Assembly (NCBI GenBank): GCA_017535945.1 | Contig: JAFXTJ010000025.1 | Location: forward strand, 1 to 53,105 | Origin: Lachnospiraceae bacterium | GTDB lineage: Bacteria; Bacillota; Clostridia; Lachnospirales; Lachnospiraceae | DNA: 53,105 nucleotides | Direction of reading: 5' to 3' | Translations under genes and position numbers: made by a program | The notes under the pieces: generated by a model | Database searches by the model: none | What the model was told of the DNA's origin: nothing | What the model saw: the letters and a program-made list of their open reading frames with translations, nothing else | In this document: positions 51,384-53,105 of the stretch, piece by piece | Layout: the number at the start of each line of letters is the position of its first letter | Position numbering within the stretch: position 1 is the stretch's first letter

Positions 51384-53105
51384 ATGAAAGAACTGGAATA
51401 TCCCTTTGACGGGGATCTGATCCTGCAAAAGGCGAAACGTCTGAAGAGAGAACTGCTCGCGCAGGATACGCCGCGTCTCAAAAAGAAGATCGCCATGCTG
51501 GGCGGGTCCACGACACACGATATCCTGCGGGTGCTGGAACTGTTTCTGCTGCAGGAGGGGATCGAGCCGGAATTCTACGAATCGGAATACGCCGCTTACT
51601 GGCAGGACGGGATGTTCCCGGGGGAGGAGTTGTCCTCCTTTGCTCCGGACCTCATCCTCGTCCATACCACGCGGGTCAACCTCCCCCGTACACCGCGCGT
51701 AACGGACACGCCGGAGGCCGCTGAGGAAGCGTACGCGGAGAGCCTGTCGCATTTCACTTCCCTGTGGGATTCCCTCGAAGCTCATTTCCATTGTCCCGTG
51801 ATCCAGAATAATTTCGAATATCCGCCGGTGCGTCTGCTGGGCAACCGGGACGCGGTGGATCCGCGCGGTCTCACGGCTTTTGTGAGCCGGATGAACGCGG
51901 CTTTTGCTGCGGAGGCCGCAAAACGCGAGAGTCTGTATCTGTGCGATATCAACTATCTCTCTGCCAGGATCGGTCTGGATGTCTGGGACGATCCCGTTTA
52001 CTGGCATATGTACAAATACGCGCTGTCCATGCAGGCGATCCCGCAGCTGGCCTATCAATATGCCTGCCTGATCAGGGCGATCTACGGAAAAAACAAAAAG
52101 GCGCTGGTGCTGGATCTGGACAACACGCTCTGGGGCGGTATCGTGGGCGATGACGGACCGGATGGTCTCGAGATCGGGCAGGAGACCAGCCTGGGCCAGC
52201 TGTACCATGCGTTTCAGGGGTATGTGCGCGCGCACAGGGATCTGGGCGTGATGCTGGCGGTGGATTCCAAGAACGATCCGGAGAATGCGCTCGCGGGACT
52301 GAACCATCCGGACGGAGTCCTGCGGCCGGAGGATTTTGTCTGCATCCGCGCCAACTGGGAGCCCAAGAGCCGTAATTTCGGAGAGATCGCCGCACAGCTG
52401 GGGATCCTGCCGGAATCGATGGTCTTTGTGGATGACAATCCGGCGGAGCGTCTGATCGTGGCGCAGGAGTATCCGGGTGCGGCCGTGCCGGAGCTCGGGG
52501 AACCCGCAACCTATATCCGCACGCTCGATCATGCGGCGTATTTTGAGAACATCACGCTCTCCGAGGACGATCTGCGCCGCGGGGAGATGATGCGGGAGAA
52601 TGTGCTGCGCAGGGAGGCACAGGAGAGCTTCACGGATTACGGGGAGTATCTGCGCTCTCTTCAGATGACGGCGAGGATCGCACCTTTTGAGGATCTGTAT
52701 TATCCGCGGATCGCACAGCTGACCAACAAGAGCAATCAGTTCAATGTGACCACGAAGCGCTACACGGTGGAGGAGATCCGGCAGGCGGCGGAGGATCCGG
52801 AGAGGATCACCCTGTACGGCAGGCTCGAAGACCGCTTCGGAGACAACGGGATCGTCGCCCTGACCGTCGGGCGGATCGTGACGGCGGACGACGGGGTGCG
52901 GGAGCTTGCGATCGAGCTCTTCCTCATGAGCTGCCGGGTGCTCAAGCGCGACATGGATTTCGCCATGCGGGATGCGCTGATCGATGCCGCTCTTTCCCGC
53001 GGTGTCGGGCGGATCACCGGCACCTATCTCCCCACGGCCAAAAACCGCATGGTGGCGGAGCTTTATGAGCAGTTCGGCTTTACCCGACTCTCCGCCGAGA
53101 CAGAC
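51384..53105 (+). CDS. HAD-IIIC / FkbH-like protein with C-terminal acetyltransferase-like domain, partial
   Basis: The gene is open to the window end (574 codons seen); GGAAGAAAC precedes the ATG. An N-terminal SGNH-like region (MLGGSTTHDILR, about 37-48) is followed by a HAD domain with VLDLDNTLWGGIVGDDG (Asp244, Asp246), AVDSKND and FVDDNPAER. A GNAT-like tail (QLTNKSNQFNVTTKRY, FLMSCRVLKRDMD) completes the FkbH architecture. FkbH proteins load a glyceryl unit from 1,3-bisphosphoglycerate onto an ACP. The local ACP at 46326 is its likely partner. It may continue with further tailoring genes downstream. Confidence 0.9.
   Translation, partial: MKELEYPFDGDLILQKAKRLKRELLAQDTPRLKKKIAMLGGSTTHDILRVLELFLLQEGIEPEFYESEYAAYWQDGMFPGEELSSFAPDLILVHTTRVNLPRTPRVTDTPEAAEEAYAESLSHFTSLWDSLEAHFHCPVIQNNFEYPPVRLLGNRDAVDPRGLTAFVSRMNAAFAAEAAKRESLYLCDINYLSARIGLDVWDDPVYWHMYKYALSMQAIPQLAYQYACLIRAIYGKNKKALVLDLDNTLWGGIVGDDGPDGLEIGQETSLGQLYHAFQGYVRAHRDLGVMLAVDSKNDPENALAGLNHPDGVLRPEDFVCIRANWEPKSRNFGEIAAQLGILPESMVFVDDNPAERLIVAQEYPGAAVPELGEPATYIRTLDHAAYFENITLSEDDLRRGEMMRENVLRREAQESFTDYGEYLRSLQMTARIAPFEDLYYPRIAQLTNKSNQFNVTTKRYTVEEIRQAAEDPERITLYGRLEDRFGDNGIVALTVGRIVTADDGVRELAIELFLMSCRVLKRDMDFAMRDALIDAALSRGVGRITGTYLPTAKNRMVAELYEQFGFTRLSAETD

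Noticed and set aside
25894-53105. Wzx/Wzy flippase-polymerase export system
   Set aside because: No multi-spanning Wzx or Wzy-like protein is present; the only exporter genes are the ABC pair at 28122 and 29150.

Overview
The window looks like chromosome of a motile, GC-rich member of the Bacillota, most likely a Lachnospiraceae-type Clostridia. The evidence is a flagellin with FliS, a Gram-positive-style Tad/Flp pilus locus with DUF5702- and DUF6382-like accessory proteins, ribosome binding sites close to AGGAGG, frequent GTG/TTG starts, and a membrane-anchored GH25 muramidase with Big2 domains. Every supported gene is on the + strand. I see no tRNA, rRNA, CRISPR array, transposase, integrase or attachment site.

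Layout. 1-3081: the end of a degenerate AAA+ protein, then glycogen branching enzyme GlgB with a lysine-rich tail and a strong terminator. 3231-7994: a flagellar segment with a large FliK-like protein, flagellin behind a sigma-28-type promoter, and FliS. 7995-8301: terminator, promoter and a hairpin-rich leader. 8302-18431: a compact Tad pilus operon (two A24 prepilin peptidases, TadZ, TadA/CpaF, TadB, TadC, Flp pilin, three pseudopilin/TadE-like proteins and an FHA membrane protein). 18531-21407: single genes (orphan HicB-like antitoxin, flavodoxin-SCP2 fusion, HIT hydrolase, acidic coiled-coil protein). 21541-25818: GH25 muramidase and rfbB. 25894 to the end: one apparently continuous surface-glycan operon of at least 27 kb.

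The glycan operon makes dTDP-sugars (RfbA, RfbB, RfbC; no RfbD seen), a UDP-HexNAc-uronic acid (a TviB-like dehydrogenase and a TviC/WbpP-like epimerase) and pseudaminic acid (PseI and PseG; the other Pse enzymes are not in the window). It carries two GT2 proteins, three GT4 proteins, two deacetylase-fold proteins and a formyltransferase. Export appears to use an ABC transporter (Wzm, and Wzt with a C-terminal glycan-binding domain). Directly after Wzt lies a methyltransferase-kinase fusion, the architecture of WbdD-type chain terminators.

The most unusual part is 46326-53105: a free-standing acyl carrier protein, a MaoC-like hydratase, an SDR reductase, an MBOAT acyltransferase, an SGNH-fold protein and an FkbH-like HAD-IIIC protein, interleaved with pseI and pseG. 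This resembles a carrier-protein acyl-tailoring pathway (DltC/DltB/DltD-like logic with an FkbH loader) dedicated to decorating a pseudaminic-acid-containing glycan. The function is inferred from domain content and gene order, not shown.
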